From positions 25,699 to 89,698 of the forward strand of contig CAUGMN010000001.1 in assembly GCA_959600635.1 (NCBI GenBank): DNA of 64,000 nt, written 5' to 3'. Source of the DNA: QAMX01 sp003149835 (GTDB lineage Bacteria > Bacillota > Clostridia > Oscillospirales > QAMX01). Position numbers and translations under genes: made by a program. Shown here one piece after another: positions 16,597 through 25,962 of the stretch (its first letter is position 1; every line of letters begins with the position of its first letter). The notes below the pieces were generated by a model. It searched no databases and was not told the origin of the DNA. It saw only the letters and a program-made list of their open reading frames with translations.

Positions 16597-18051
16597 CTAT
16601 TTTTCTCCGATTCGAACGATTTTCACGCCGTTTGGCGTGTCTTCGAGGAGAATGCCGCGGCTTTTCAGCTCGTCGCGGATGCGGTCGGCCTCGGCGTAAT
16701 TTTTCGCCTTTTTTGCGGCCGCGCGCGCCTCGACCTGCGCGTTTACATAGGCGGCCAGCTCGCCGTCAAGCCCGCTGTCAGGCTGCGCCTGCTTTTCCTG
16801 CTCGGCGCGCACAGCCGCGGCGGCTTCGATCAGGCCGAGCGACAAAACCTCGTCGAATTCGGCGATCAGGCGCAGCTTCACCGCGTCGCCGGTCTTAGAT
16901 TTGAGCACGTCGTAGAGCGCGGTAACGGCGAGAGAGGTGTTGAGATCGTTATTCAAAGCGTCGGTAAAGCGGGCGCGGAGCGCGGCCTCCTCCGCCTCGT
17001 CCGCCGCGCCGCTTTCGGGGCGCAGCGCCGCGATGCGGGCGACCAGCTTGGCGTAGGCCGCCGCGGCGTTGTCTAAATTCTCATAGGAAAACAGCAGCGA
17101 CTTGCGGTAATGCGACTGCATACAGAAGAAGCGGTAGGCGAGCGGGTCGTAGCCCTTGGATTCCAGCAGGGAGACGGTGAGAAACTCGCCCGACGACTTC
17201 GCCATTTTGCCGGCGTTGGTATTCAGGTGCAGCACATGGAACCAATAGTTGCACCATTTGTGGCCCAGATACGCCTCCGACTGCGCGATCTCGTTGGTGT
17301 GGTGGGGAAAGGCGTTGTCGATGCCGCCGCAGTGGATATCCAGGTGCTCGCCGCAGTGCTTGATGCTGATCGCCGAGCACTCGATGTGCCAGCCGGGATA
17401 GCCCGTCCCCCACGGGGACTCCCATTTCAGCGCCTGATCCTCAAACTTCGACTTGGTAAACCAGAGCACAAAGTCGTTTTTGTTGCGCTTGTTCCCGTCC
17501 TCCTCGACGCCCTCGCGCACGCCGACGGCGAGATCGTCGGCGTCGTGATCGTTGAAGACGTAGTAGCGGTCGAGCTTCGCGGTGTCGAAGTAGACGTTGC
17601 CGCCGGCGAGATAGGCGTAGTCTTTGTCGAGCAGCGCCTGCACGAGCGCGATATATTCGGCGATGCAGTTCGTCGCCGGCTCGACGACGTCGGGGCGGCG
17701 GATATGAAGCTTTTCACAGTCGGCGAAAAAGGCGTCGGTGTAGAATTTTGCGATCTCCATGACGGATTTGTGCTCGCGCTTCGCGCCTTTGAGCATCTTG
17801 TCCTCGCCGGTGTCGGCGTCGGAGGCGAGGTGGCCGACGTCGGTGATGTTCATCACGCGCTTGACGTCGTACCCCGAATAGCGGAGGAATTTGTCGAGCA
17901 CGTCCTCCATGATATAGGTGCGGAGGTTGCCGATGTGGGCGTAATGATAAACGGTCGGGCCGCAGGTATACAGGCTGACCCTGCCGGGTTCGGCGGGCCG
18001 GAAGGGCTCGCGGCTGTGCGTCAGGGAGTTATATAAAACGAGTTCAGACAT
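16597..18051 (-). CDS. cysS: Cysteinyl-tRNA synthetase
   Basis: This 484-residue class I synthetase charges tRNA-Cys. It shows YTCGPTVYHYAHIGNLRTY with the zinc-ligand Cys30 and the HIGN signature (39-42), further zinc ligands around GWHIECSA and PHHTNE, and a KMSKS-type loop read here as KMAKSSG, a common variant. The C-terminal anticodon-binding domain is complete. The length is normal. It lies 19 bases after pgsA and is the last gene of the recA-recX-rimO-pgsA-cysS minus-strand run. Confidence 0.95.
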   Translation of the reverse strand: MSELVLYNSLTHSREPFRPAEPGRVSLYTCGPTVYHYAHIGNLRTYIMEDVLDKFLRYSGYDVKRVMNITDVGHLASDADTGEDKMLKGAKREHKSVMEIAKFYTDAFFADCEKLHIRRPDVVEPATNCIAEYIALVQALLDKDYAYLAGGNVYFDTAKLDRYYVFNDHDADDLAVGVREGVEEDGNKRNKNDFVLWFTKSKFEDQALKWESPWGTGYPGWHIECSAISIKHCGEHLDIHCGGIDNAFPHHTNEIAQSEAYLGHKWCNYWFHVLHLNTNAGKMAKSSGEFLTVSLLESKGYDPLAYRFFCMQSHYRKSLLFSYENLDNAAAAYAKLVARIAALRPESGAADEAEEAALRARFTDALNNDLNTSLAVTALYDVLKSKTGDAVKLRLIAEFDEVLSLGLIEAAAAVRAEQEKQAQPDSGLDGELAAYVNAQVEARAAAKKAKNYAEADRIRDELKSRGILLEDTPNGVKIVRIGEK

Positions 18052-18070
18052 AAAAAGCGTTTCCTCCGGC

Positions 18071-18634
18071 TTATTTTTTGAGGTTTTTCAGCGAAAGGCC
18101 GTGCAGACAGTAGTCGATGCCCGACCAGAGCGTCACCGCGGCGGTGAGCCAGCACAGGATGTTGGCGATCAGCACATAGTGCTCCGTGAAAACGTCGATC
18201 CCGATCTCCGGCAGCAGCGGCAGGATCAGCACGATCAGGATCACCGCGATCTGCACGACGGTTTTCAGCTTGCCCGAAAAGGCCGCGCCGACGACGCGGC
18301 CGTTCGATGCGGCGACGACGCGGATCGAGGTGATCGTCAGCTCGCGCGCGAGGATGATCAGAATGGCCAGCGGGTGCATCAGCCCGTCGGCGACGAAGAG
18401 CACAAACGCCGCGAAGACAAGAAGCTTGTCGGCCAAAGGGTCAAGAATCTTGCCGAGGTCGGTGATCTGGTTGTACTTTCGGGCGATGTAGCCGTCCAAA
18501 TGATCGGTAATGGAGGCGAGCGCAAAAATACAGGCGGCGGTAAACAGCGCCCATGATCCGTCGAGCTCCATGAACAGGACAAAAAACGGGATCAGCGCGA
18601 GCCGGATTACCGTGATGATATTGGCGGTGGACAT
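18071..18634 (-). CDS. pgsA: CDP-diacylglycerol--glycerol-3-phosphate 3-phosphatidyltransferase
   Basis: This integral membrane CDP-alcohol phosphatidyltransferase makes phosphatidylglycerol phosphate, the first committed step to acidic phospholipids. The family signature is clear: DHLDGYIARKYNQI…LGKILDPLADKL (the D-x2-DG-x2-AR…G-x3-D-x3-D pattern) in the first third. The N-terminus NIITVIRLALIPFFVLF is the typical first helix. The ATG at 18634 is preferred over a TTG 24 bases upstream. Placement between rimO and cysS is conserved-looking housekeeping context. Confidence 0.92.
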   Translation of the reverse strand: MSTANIITVIRLALIPFFVLFMELDGSWALFTAACIFALASITDHLDGYIARKYNQITDLGKILDPLADKLLVFAAFVLFVADGLMHPLAILIILARELTITSIRVVAASNGRVVGAAFSGKLKTVVQIAVILIVLILPLLPEIGIDVFTEHYVLIANILCWLTAAVTLWSGIDYCLHGLSLKNLKK

Positions 18635-18725
18635 TTTCGTACCACGATCCTCTCTCAAATACTCAGGGCGGATGAAAGCCGCCGGAACGATCGGCCCTGC
18701 GGTTCCGGCGCGCGGAGCTGTGCGT

Positions 18726-20102
18726 TTAGTCCTTGTGAACGGCGGCGGACGCGCCGTCGGAAAGCCCGCCGACGGCGTGGCCGACCGGCTCGCCGTCTAC
18801 AAGCTCGTCGACCGCAACAAGGCAGAGCTGCCCGTCGCGGACCGAGCCCTTTTCGGCGGTAAAAAACACCTTTCCGTCGATCTCGGGCGAATCCGCGAAG
18901 CTGCGGCCGAACCAGACCTCGGAAAGCCGGTCGTAGCCCTCGCAGAGCACTTCGAGCGTCTTTCCGGCCAGCGCCTCGTTATAGGCGTCCATGATCTCGC
19001 CCTGCAACAGGGTGACGAGCGAGGCGCGGCGCTGCCGCTCGTCCTCGTCTACCTGGCCGGGAAGCGCCGCCGCGTCCGTCCCCTCCTGCGGGGAAAAGGC
19101 GAAAACGCCGGCGCGCTCGATCTTGGCGGCGCGCAGAAACGTACAGAGCGCCTCAAACTTTTCCTCCGTCTCGCCGGGAAAGCCGACGATCAGGCTCGTG
19201 CGCAGCACCAGCCCCGGCAGACGCCGCCGCAGCGTTTCAAACAGGCGGACGACGTCCTCGCCCGTATAATGGCGGTTCATCGCCGACAGGAGCTCCGTGT
19301 CGATATGCTGGATGGGGATATCGAGATAGCGGAGGATTTTTTCGTTCTCCGCGATGACGTCGATCAGCTCGCCGCTGATGCCGTCGGGGTTTGCATAGTG
19401 AAGCCGCACCCAGCGGACGGATTCGATCGCGCAGATTTTGCGAAGCAGGCCGGGCAGACGCGGCTCGCCGTAAAGGTCGAGCCCGTATTTGGTGATGTCC
19501 TGGGCGATGATGATCAGCTCGACGGCGCCGTCGGCGGCGAGGCTGCGGCATTCGTCCAAAATATCCTCCTCGCGGCGGGAGCGGAGCGGGCCGCGGATGG
19601 AGGGGATGGTGCAGTATGAACAGCGGTTGTCGCAGCCCTCGGCGATTTTGACATACGCCGTATGCGGCGGCATACAGGGGATGCGCCCGATCTCGGCGAC
19701 CGGCGCGTCCTTCTCGCCGAAGATCAGGGGACGCTCGCCGCCGAGCGCCGCCTCGACCGCCTCGACGATCTGCGCGTGCGCGCTGCACCCGAGCACCGCG
19801 TCGATTTCGGGGAGCTCCTCATAGAGCTGTTCGCGGTAACGCTCCGAGAGGCAGCCGGTCACAACGACGGCTTTGAGGCGGCTGTCCTTTTCGCGCTTGA
19901 TCTCGCAGAGCTCCAAAATATTCTCGATGGCCTCCGACTTCGCGTCGTCGATAAAGCCGCAGGTGTTGACGACGACGGCGTCGGCCTCGTCGAGGTCGGC
20001 CGTCAGCGTAAAGCCCGCCTGGTCAAGAAGAAAGAGCATCTGCTCGCTGTCGACGAGGTTTTTGGAACAGCCGAGCGAGACAAGCCCGATATTTTTACTC
20101 AT
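18726..20102 (-). CDS. rimO: Ribosomal protein S12 methylthiotransferase RimO
   Basis: This 458-residue radical-SAM methylthiotransferase modifies an Asp of ribosomal protein S12. The N-terminal UPF0004 domain has its three cluster cysteines in SLGCSKN, VNTCGF and TGCLSER. The radical-SAM motif is CDNRCSYCTIP, followed by the RimO-typical IRGPLRSR. A C-terminal TRAM domain covers about 390-445. SKNLVDSE at the N-terminus distinguishes RimO from the tRNA enzyme MiaB. It is translated from an ATG behind AAAGGATG. Confidence 0.93.
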   Translation of the reverse strand: MSKNIGLVSLGCSKNLVDSEQMLFLLDQAGFTLTADLDEADAVVVNTCGFIDDAKSEAIENILELCEIKREKDSRLKAVVVTGCLSERYREQLYEELPEIDAVLGCSAHAQIVEAVEAALGGERPLIFGEKDAPVAEIGRIPCMPPHTAYVKIAEGCDNRCSYCTIPSIRGPLRSRREEDILDECRSLAADGAVELIIIAQDITKYGLDLYGEPRLPGLLRKICAIESVRWVRLHYANPDGISGELIDVIAENEKILRYLDIPIQHIDTELLSAMNRHYTGEDVVRLFETLRRRLPGLVLRTSLIVGFPGETEEKFEALCTFLRAAKIERAGVFAFSPQEGTDAAALPGQVDEDERQRRASLVTLLQGEIMDAYNEALAGKTLEVLCEGYDRLSEVWFGRSFADSPEIDGKVFFTAEKGSVRDGQLCLVAVDELVDGEPVGHAVGGLSDGASAAVHKD

Positions 20103-20342
20103 ATGTATGGTTTCATCCTTTCGGGAATCAATCGGAATGCGGCGCCTGTGTAAAACGGTCTATATGGATCTATATTCTCCCGCGGCAGGCGGCATGACCG
20201 CCCGCAGCGCTCCGGCGCGAAACACGCGGGCCGGCAGGGAGCGGATTCGTTTGCTCCGGCCGGCTCAGAGCGGCGAAACGGCGGGGCAATCGGCGAAACG
20301 GGGCGGCGCGGCAAGGCCGAAAGCAGCGCACCGCCGGCCGGC

Positions 20343-20978
20343 TCACGCCTCGGGCGGCTCACAGCCCTGCGAATGCGCTTCCGCGTAACGGCGCAGCGCG
20401 GCGCGGATATCGCCGGAGGCAAAGCCGCGGCCGGCGAGATAACGGTAGGTCTTGTCAAATAAAGCCCTTTCAGGCGGCGCGCCCCGCAGCCGCGCCGCGA
20501 CCAGCTCGTCAAGCGCCGCGGCTGCGTCGGGCAGGGCAACGGCCGCTTCCAGCGCGACGTCGCGGTCGACGCCGCGCCTGGCCAGCTCAAAGAGCAGCGC
20601 GCGGCGCGACAGGTTTTTCGCCGCGGCGCGTTCGGTGAGCGCGGCGGCGTATGCCGCGTCGTCGACCAGCCCGTATTCGGAGAGCTTTTCGACGGCGGCC
20701 GCGATCTCTTCATCGGTATAGCCGCGGTCGGCCAGACGCTCGGACAGCTCGGCCACGGAACAGGCGCGGCGGCCGAGAATCATCGCCGCCGCTTCGTCGG
20801 CGCGCACACCGCCGTGGGCGCGGAGCGCGGCGATATCCGCCTCGGTCAGCGTTTTTCCGGCGCGAAGACCCAGCTCTGCGGCGATGTCGCGCGTAACGCG
20901 CAGGAACGTGCCGTCGCTGAGCTGCAAAAGCAGGCGCCCGCCGCGCCGGGCGGGCTTTATGGATAGGATTTCAGCCAA
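20343..20978 (-). CDS. recX: Regulatory protein RecX
   Basis: This 211-residue helical protein binds RecA filaments and modulates their activity. It contains RecX-type tandem three-helix repeats: SVAELSERLADRGYTDEEIAAAVEKLSEYGLVDDAAYA, then LSRRALLFELARRGVDRDVALEA, then FDKTYRYLAGRGFASGDIRAAL. It is positioned 75 bases downstream of recA on the same strand, the classic arrangement. The 240 bases between it and rimO hold no gene that I can see. Confidence 0.9.
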   Translation of the reverse strand: MAEILSIKPARRGGRLLLQLSDGTFLRVTRDIAAELGLRAGKTLTEADIAALRAHGGVRADEAAAMILGRRACSVAELSERLADRGYTDEEIAAAVEKLSEYGLVDDAAYAAALTERAAAKNLSRRALLFELARRGVDRDVALEAAVALPDAAAALDELVAARLRGAPPERALFDKTYRYLAGRGFASGDIRAALRRYAEAHSQGCEPPEA

Positions 20979-21053
20979 GGCGTTCAGGCTCCGTTTCAGC
21001 CGGTGGGGCGGATTGGCTTCTCAAAAGCCGGCGTCTCCGCGCGCCGTTCGGCG

Positions 21054-22154
21054 TTATTCTTCAAAATCCTCGACCAGCACCGGCGACGGAGTCTCCGCGG
21101 CTGCGGCGGCCGCGGCGGGCTTATCTTTTCCTTTTGCCGCTTTGTCCTTTCCGGCGCGCGGCAGGCCGTTGTCGGCGATCTGCCTGCGGATTTCCGCTTC
21201 CAGGGCGTTGGCGATCTCGGGGTTGTTTTTTAGGTAGATTTTGGCGTTGTCCTTGCCCTGACCGAGCCGCGTCTCGCCCATGTTGAACCACGAGCCGCTC
21301 TTCTGTACGAGATCGAGCTTGACGCCGATGTCGATGAGCTCGCCCTCGCGCGAGATGCCCTGACCGAACATGAGGTCAAACTCGGCCTCGCGGAACGGCG
21401 GAGCCACCTTGTTCTTGGCGACCTTGACGCGCACATGGTTGCCGACGACCTCGGAGCCGACTTTCAGGCTTTCGACTCTTCTGACGTCTAAGCGCACCGA
21501 GGAGTAAAATTTCAGGGCGCGGCCGCCTGTCGTCACCTCGGGGTTGCCGTAGGTGACGCCGATTTTTTCGCGGAGCTGGTTGATAAAAATCGCGGCGGTG
21601 TTGGAGCGGGAGATCGGCCCGGCCAGCTTGCGCATCGCCTGCGACATCTGGCGCGCCAGCACGCCGACGTAGGCGTCGCCCATGTTGCCGTCGATCTCGC
21701 TCTTCGGCGTGAGCGCCGCGACGGAGTCGACGACGATGACGTCAAGGGCGCCGCTGTTGATCAGCGCTTCGGTGATTTGAAGCGCGTGCTCGCCGCAGTC
21801 GGGCTGAGAGACGAGCAGGCTGTCGATGTCCACGCCAAGCGCGCGGGCGTATTCGGGGTCGAGCGCATGCTCCGCGTCGATAAACGCGGCCTCGCCGCCG
21901 CGCTTCTGCGCCTCGGCGATGATGTGCAGGGCGACCGTCGTCTTGCCCGAGGATTCCGGGCCGTAGATCTCAATAATGCGGCCGCGCGGCACGCCGCCGA
22001 TGCCGAGCGCGAGGTCGAGGGAAAGCGAGCCGGTCGGGATACAGTCCACGTTCATGACCGAATTGTCGCCGAGGCGCATGACGCTCCCCTTGCCGTAGGT
22101 TTTTTCGATTTGGGCGAGCGCCGTTTCAAGCGCCTTCTTTTTCTCCGTGTCCAT
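21054..22154 (-). CDS. recA: Recombinase RecA
   Basis: This 366-residue DNA strand-exchange ATPase is central to recombinational repair. Walker A is GPESSGKTT, the Walker B region is VIVVDSVAALTPKSE, and the L1/L2 loops read GDAYVGVLARQMSQAMRK and EKIGVTYGNPEVTTGG. The acidic/Ala-rich C-terminal tail (after about 330) is normal. Start is MDTEKKK at 22154 because GGAGG is well spaced; an earlier in-frame ATG (22187) lies within the leader. No Gram-positive LexA (Cheo) box is visible near the promoter. Confidence 0.97.
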   Translation of the reverse strand: MDTEKKKALETALAQIEKTYGKGSVMRLGDNSVMNVDCIPTGSLSLDLALGIGGVPRGRIIEIYGPESSGKTTVALHIIAEAQKRGGEAAFIDAEHALDPEYARALGVDIDSLLVSQPDCGEHALQITEALINSGALDVIVVDSVAALTPKSEIDGNMGDAYVGVLARQMSQAMRKLAGPISRSNTAAIFINQLREKIGVTYGNPEVTTGGRALKFYSSVRLDVRRVESLKVGSEVVGNHVRVKVAKNKVAPPFREAEFDLMFGQGISREGELIDIGVKLDLVQKSGSWFNMGETRLGQGKDNAKIYLKNNPEIANALEAEIRRQIADNGLPRAGKDKAAKGKDKPAAAAAAAETPSPVLVEDFEE

Positions 22155-22185
22155 CTCTGTCCTCCAAAGCTCATCAGCATTCAGC

Positions 22186-22259
22186 ATATTATCTTCTATA
22201 TTTTACTATATTTCGTCTGAAAAATCAACAGCGCCGTTGCAAAAAAAGTGCTGTGCGCA
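22186..22259 (-). promoter_or_regulatory. recA promoter, copy A of a duplicated 74-base module
   Basis: On the minus strand TTGATT (22223-22228), a 17-base spacer and TAAAAT (22200-22205) form the recA promoter. The 74-base block matches 24246-24319 at 67 positions without gaps. Confidence 0.85.
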
Positions 22260-22327
22260 AAGGGCGGGAGCAAAGGGACAGAAGGGAAAGAGGCGGACGG
22301 CTCTGAGGCGCATACGCAACGCTTCAC

Positions 22328-22368
22328 CCAAAAGCGGGTCAGGCGCCAATTGAGGGCCTGACCCGCTT
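22328..22368 (-). terminator. Terminator of the SLH/protease gene
   Basis: AAGCGGGTCAGGC (22332-22344) pairs with GCCTGACCCGCTT (22356-22368). On the minus strand it is followed by TTTTGGG. Confidence 0.88.
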
Positions 22369-22409
22369 CCGGACAGTATGGGTGTAAATGGATACCGTTT
22401 GATACGGCT

Positions 22410-24194
22410 TTACCAAGAAGAATTCGGAAATCCGAAATCCGTGATGCTGTACAGCCCAGACAAATGGGAGGAGAAAATATACTCGGTAAAATTGAGTATC
22501 TCCCCTTGCATGAACGCCGCGTAGGATTGGTACGTAGAAAGATTGTAGGTATTCCCCTCGCATTGATCAAAGATAAAGGAGTCTGCTTGGAAAAGCGGCG
22601 CGTAGATGTAACCGGTTCCCTCAAAATCGGCGTACGATGAGGTGTTTTCGGCGGCATAATAGAAGAACATGGATAAGAAATTCTGACCGGTATGCGTCAA
22701 CTCCGTATACAAGGACATACGCATACCGTTCAGGGTACAGTAATAGGTGAGCGTGATTGAGTCAAACTGCTCACTGTAATAGACTGTGTATTGATCGGTA
22801 CCCGATGAATAGGTATATGTTTCCTGATAGGCCTTGTCGTCGATACTCAGCGTGTTGTAATTTTGGAGAATCCAGGCTTTCAACGCGTCGAAAGCGGCTT
22901 GCTGTCTTTGAACCGGCGTACTCGGCGGATTTAGGACGGAGAGCGCCGTCAGGGAAGAACGGTCAAAGCCGTTGATAACGGAAACCGGCAATGCCAAATT
23001 GAGGTTTTGGCCGTCGACATAGGAAGCCGACGTAATGCCGATCACCTCGCCGTATTTGTTAATCAGCGCGCCGCCGCTGCTTCCGTGGGAGATCGCCGCG
23101 CTCGTTTGAATATAGGCGACGCCGTCTTCTGTTCGAGACGGATTGGAGATCAAACCTTGTGAAATGGTATTTTGCAGTCCCAAAGGGCTACCGATCGCAT
23201 AGACGGTAGCGCCGCCGACGATCGAGGCCTGGTTTCCAAAATTCAAATAGGCGAATCCGGAACCTTCGACCTTGATGACGGCCCAGTCCTCGCTTTCGCT
23301 ATAATCATACACGCCGAGGATCTTGTAGGCGTTTCCGCTGACCGAGCCGATCGCTTTTGCCGAGACGGCGTTGTCAATGACATGATAATTCGTCACCGCG
23401 GTTCCATTGCTGTCAATAAAAAAACCGCTGCCGGAGCCTGTGACGACGCCCTGGGCGTCGTAGGTTTCAATATAAAAGACGGCGCGAGAGCACTGTGCGT
23501 AGATTTGTTCGGCGGTGAGCTCGGGTTTGACTGCGCAGTGCTTGTCGATTGCCGCAGCATCATAACAGGCATCGTAAACGCTTTGGGCGAAAACTCCGGC
23601 CGCAATCAGCTTTTGCGCTAAGGTCTGCGCGGAGCCTTTCAGACAGACCGGAAGCGCGGCATAGGAGATCACCACGACATCGGCCCGCCAAAAGTCCTCC
23701 GTGTCGACGCAGGCCGGCAGAATGCCGACGCGTCGGGCTAAATCAAATGGGCGATTCCAGACAAAATCAGCGCCGTTCGCGTCCGAATAGCCTAAGGCGC
23801 GGAGCACGAAGGTCAAATACATCTCTGCTGTTGCTTCGTCTGTGCCGAATGCTGTGTCGGAGACGCCATTCGTCAAACCTTTTTGATAGGCGTAGCCGAC
23901 GTACGGAGCTGCCCACGCTGCGACGTCGGTAAAGGGATGCGTATAGGTACCGTTCAAGGCTTCGGCTTCTTTTCCCAAGACACGGATGAGCATGACGATT
24001 GCTTCCGCGCGCGAAGGCTTTCTGTTCAGATCAAAATCTGTGTCTGAAATTCCTTGGAACAAGCCGAGCTGCTTTAAGCCCGCGGCCAGCGTTCTTTCAA
24101 ACGAGGTATCGCGTTGGTTTGCCGCCAGTACGGAGGTCGGAATCGCTGTGATGCAAATCACGATGCACAAAAAAATGGATATGACTCTTTTCAT
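22410..24194 (-). CDS. Secreted SLH-domain, trypsin-like (HtrA/DegP-type) serine protease
   Basis: This 594-residue exported protein begins with a signal peptide (1-24, cleavage after SVLAA). SLH-type repeats follow (about 35-200, with FTDVAAWAAPYVGYAYQKGL and FGTDEATAEMYLTFVLRALGY) that could tether it to the cell wall. The trypsin-like domain has catalytic His271 (TNYHVID), Asp303 (SEDWAVIK) and Ser373 in HGSSGGAL. No PDZ domain is seen; residues 420-594 are an unrecognised Tyr-rich C-terminal domain. Its promoter is a near copy of the recA promoter just downstream. It is probably involved in envelope protein processing or quality control. Confidence 0.87.
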   Translation of the reverse strand: MKRVISIFLCIVICITAIPTSVLAANQRDTSFERTLAAGLKQLGLFQGISDTDFDLNRKPSRAEAIVMLIRVLGKEAEALNGTYTHPFTDVAAWAAPYVGYAYQKGLTNGVSDTAFGTDEATAEMYLTFVLRALGYSDANGADFVWNRPFDLARRVGILPACVDTEDFWRADVVVISYAALPVCLKGSAQTLAQKLIAAGVFAQSVYDACYDAAAIDKHCAVKPELTAEQIYAQCSRAVFYIETYDAQGVVTGSGSGFFIDSNGTAVTNYHVIDNAVSAKAIGSVSGNAYKILGVYDYSESEDWAVIKVEGSGFAYLNFGNQASIVGGATVYAIGSPLGLQNTISQGLISNPSRTEDGVAYIQTSAAISHGSSGGALINKYGEVIGITSASYVDGQNLNLALPVSVINGFDRSSLTALSVLNPPSTPVQRQQAAFDALKAWILQNYNTLSIDDKAYQETYTYSSGTDQYTVYYSEQFDSITLTYYCTLNGMRMSLYTELTHTGQNFLSMFFYYAAENTSSYADFEGTGYIYAPLFQADSFIFDQCEGNTYNLSTYQSYAAFMQGEILNFTEYIFSSHLSGLYSITDFGFPNSSW

Positions 24195-24245
24195 GTCTGC
24201 TCCCCCTTGTTTTTTTTCTGAAACACGGTCATTCGCAAAATGTTT

Positions 24246-24319
24246 ATATTATCTTCTGTATTTTACTATATTCTGTCTGAAAAATCAACAGCGCCGCTGC
24301 AAAAAAAGAAGTGTGCGCA
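24246..24319 (-). promoter_or_regulatory. Protease promoter, copy B of the recA promoter module
   Basis: TTGATT (24283-24288), a 17-base spacer and TAAAAT (24260-24265) lie on the minus strand. The block is 67/74 identical to the recA promoter region. Confidence 0.85.
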
Positions 24320-24411
24320 TACAAATGAAAAACAAAACATTTGTATCTGCCGCTGTGGGAGAAATGAGGCGAAACAGGCAAAAATCATCCGCAGGGCGTA
24401 TGCGGCGAGGC

Positions 24412-25824
24412 TCAGAACGGCGCCGGTTCGCCCGACGGTATGGGCGGCGCGGCCGGGGCGGGCGATTCCAGCTTCCTGACGCTTTTGCGGAACTGCGCGA
24501 AGAACAGCGCCGAGGTCACGGCCACGGCGATGAAATCGGCGACCGGCTCGGCGAGCAGGACGGCGGTCGTCTTGTCTTCAAACAACAGAGGACAGATATA
24601 GATCAGCGGAATGAGCAGAATGATCTTGCGCAGCACGGCGAGAAACAGCGAGCTTTTGGCGTTGCCGATGGCGATAAAGGTCTGCTGGCAGGCGAGCTGA
24701 ACGCCGAACAGCAGCGAGACCGCCATATAGATGCGGAGCGCGGGGACGGTAAAGGCGACGAGAGAGGCGTCGTTATTAAAGATCATCACAAACGCCTTCG
24801 GCGCGAGCTGAACCGCGAGCCACAGCGCCGACGAATAGGCGACGCAGGCGAACAGCAGCAGCCGAAAGGCCCGTTTGACGCGCTCGGCGTTCCGCGCCCC
24901 GTAGTTATAGCTGATGATCGGCTGCGCGCCCTGCGTCAGCCCGACGAGCGGGAGCATGGAAAACTGCATCACGCTCGACAGAATCGTCATCGCGCCGACG
25001 GCCGTGTCGCCGCCGTATTGATAGAGCGAGGCGTTGAAGCAGACGGCGATGACGCTCTCGGTCGCCTGCATGATAAACGGCGAGAGGCCGAGCGCGAGGC
25101 AGGGGAGAAAAATTTTCGGCGAGAGGCGCAGACAAGCCGGACGCAGCCGCAGCGCCGTCTTTTTGCCGGTCAGGAACACAACGACCCAGACCGCCGAGAC
25201 CGCCTGCGACAGAATCGTCGCCAGCGCCGCGCCGCGCACGCCCATATCAAACGTAAAGATAAAGATCGGGTCGAGCACGATGTTGCACAGCGCGCCGATC
25301 AAAACGGTGAGCATACTGGTTTTCGCAAAGCCCTGCGCGGAGATAAAGGCGTTGAGGCCGAGGGCGAGCTGCACAAAAAGCGTCCCGGCCGCGTAGACGC
25401 GCATATAAGGCAGGGCGTATTGGATGGTATTCGAACTCGCGCCGAACGCCAGCAGCAGCGGCTCGGCAAAGATCAGAAACACGACGGTGAGCGCGGCGGC
25501 CACGCAGACGAGCAGAACCGCGCAGTTGCCGAGCGTTTTTTCGGCGCGGGCTTTGTCGCCCTTGCCGAGAAAAATCGAGGCGCGCGGCGCCCCGCCCATG
25601 CTGACAAAGGCCGCGAACGCGGAGATGAGCATGATCAGCGGCAGGCAGACGCCGACGCCGGTCAGCGCGTCCTTGCCGATGACCTCGATATGGCCGATGT
25701 ACATGCGGTCGACAATGTTATAGAGCAGGTTGATGATCTGCGCGGTGATCGCCGGCACGGACAGCCGGAAGAGCAGCTTTCCGACGCGCTCGGCGCCAAG
25801 CGAATCTGTTTGATTGCGTTCCAT
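24412..25824 (-). CDS. MATE family efflux transporter
   Basis: This protein of about 470 residues with 12 membrane helices belongs to the MATE/NorM-type multidrug and toxin extrusion family. Family features are the N-terminal RLSVPAITAQIINLLYNIVDRMYIGH, the mid-protein IGALCNIVLDPIFIFTFDMGVRGAALAT and the QGAQPIISYNYGA motif starting the second half. MERNQTD (25824) is taken as start; ATGs at 25848 and an extension to 25908 are possible. It is divergent from a marR gene 140 bases away, with a candidate operator between, so MarR repression is the likely control. Confidence 0.88.
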   Translation of the reverse strand: MERNQTDSLGAERVGKLLFRLSVPAITAQIINLLYNIVDRMYIGHIEVIGKDALTGVGVCLPLIMLISAFAAFVSMGGAPRASIFLGKGDKARAEKTLGNCAVLLVCVAAALTVVFLIFAEPLLLAFGASSNTIQYALPYMRVYAAGTLFVQLALGLNAFISAQGFAKTSMLTVLIGALCNIVLDPIFIFTFDMGVRGAALATILSQAVSAVWVVVFLTGKKTALRLRPACLRLSPKIFLPCLALGLSPFIMQATESVIAVCFNASLYQYGGDTAVGAMTILSSVMQFSMLPLVGLTQGAQPIISYNYGARNAERVKRAFRLLLFACVAYSSALWLAVQLAPKAFVMIFNNDASLVAFTVPALRIYMAVSLLFGVQLACQQTFIAIGNAKSSLFLAVLRKIILLIPLIYICPLLFEDKTTAVLLAEPVADFIAVAVTSALFFAQFRKSVRKLESPAPAAPPIPSGEPAPF

Positions 25825-25890
25825 ACGATAAAAACCCCGTTTCTCCATGAGCTGCGCGGCAGGCGCAAAAAACTGCGCCGGCCGGTTGAC

Positions 25891-25930
25891 AACCGGTTCA
25901 GCTGTCATTATAATAGTTTACGATGAAACT
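25891..25930. promoter_or_regulatory. MATE/marR divergent control region
   Basis: An inverted repeat AGTTT-N6-AAACT (25915-25930) lies between the two genes. A minus-strand TTGACA with a 17-base spacer and TAAACT overlaps it, the expected layout for a MarR operator. Confidence 0.55.
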
Positions 25931-25962
25931 GTTTATTTGTCAACTGCTTGGAGGCGGAAAAT

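Noticed and set aside
22186..22300. LexA (Cheo) box in the recA promoter
   Set aside because: No CGAAC-N4-GTTCG-like sequence could be found near the hexamers.
23986..25926. 646-codon plus-strand frame opposite the MATE gene
   Set aside because: Highly charged Arg/Asp/Glu-rich shadow of the minus-strand MATE coding sequence in GC-rich DNA.
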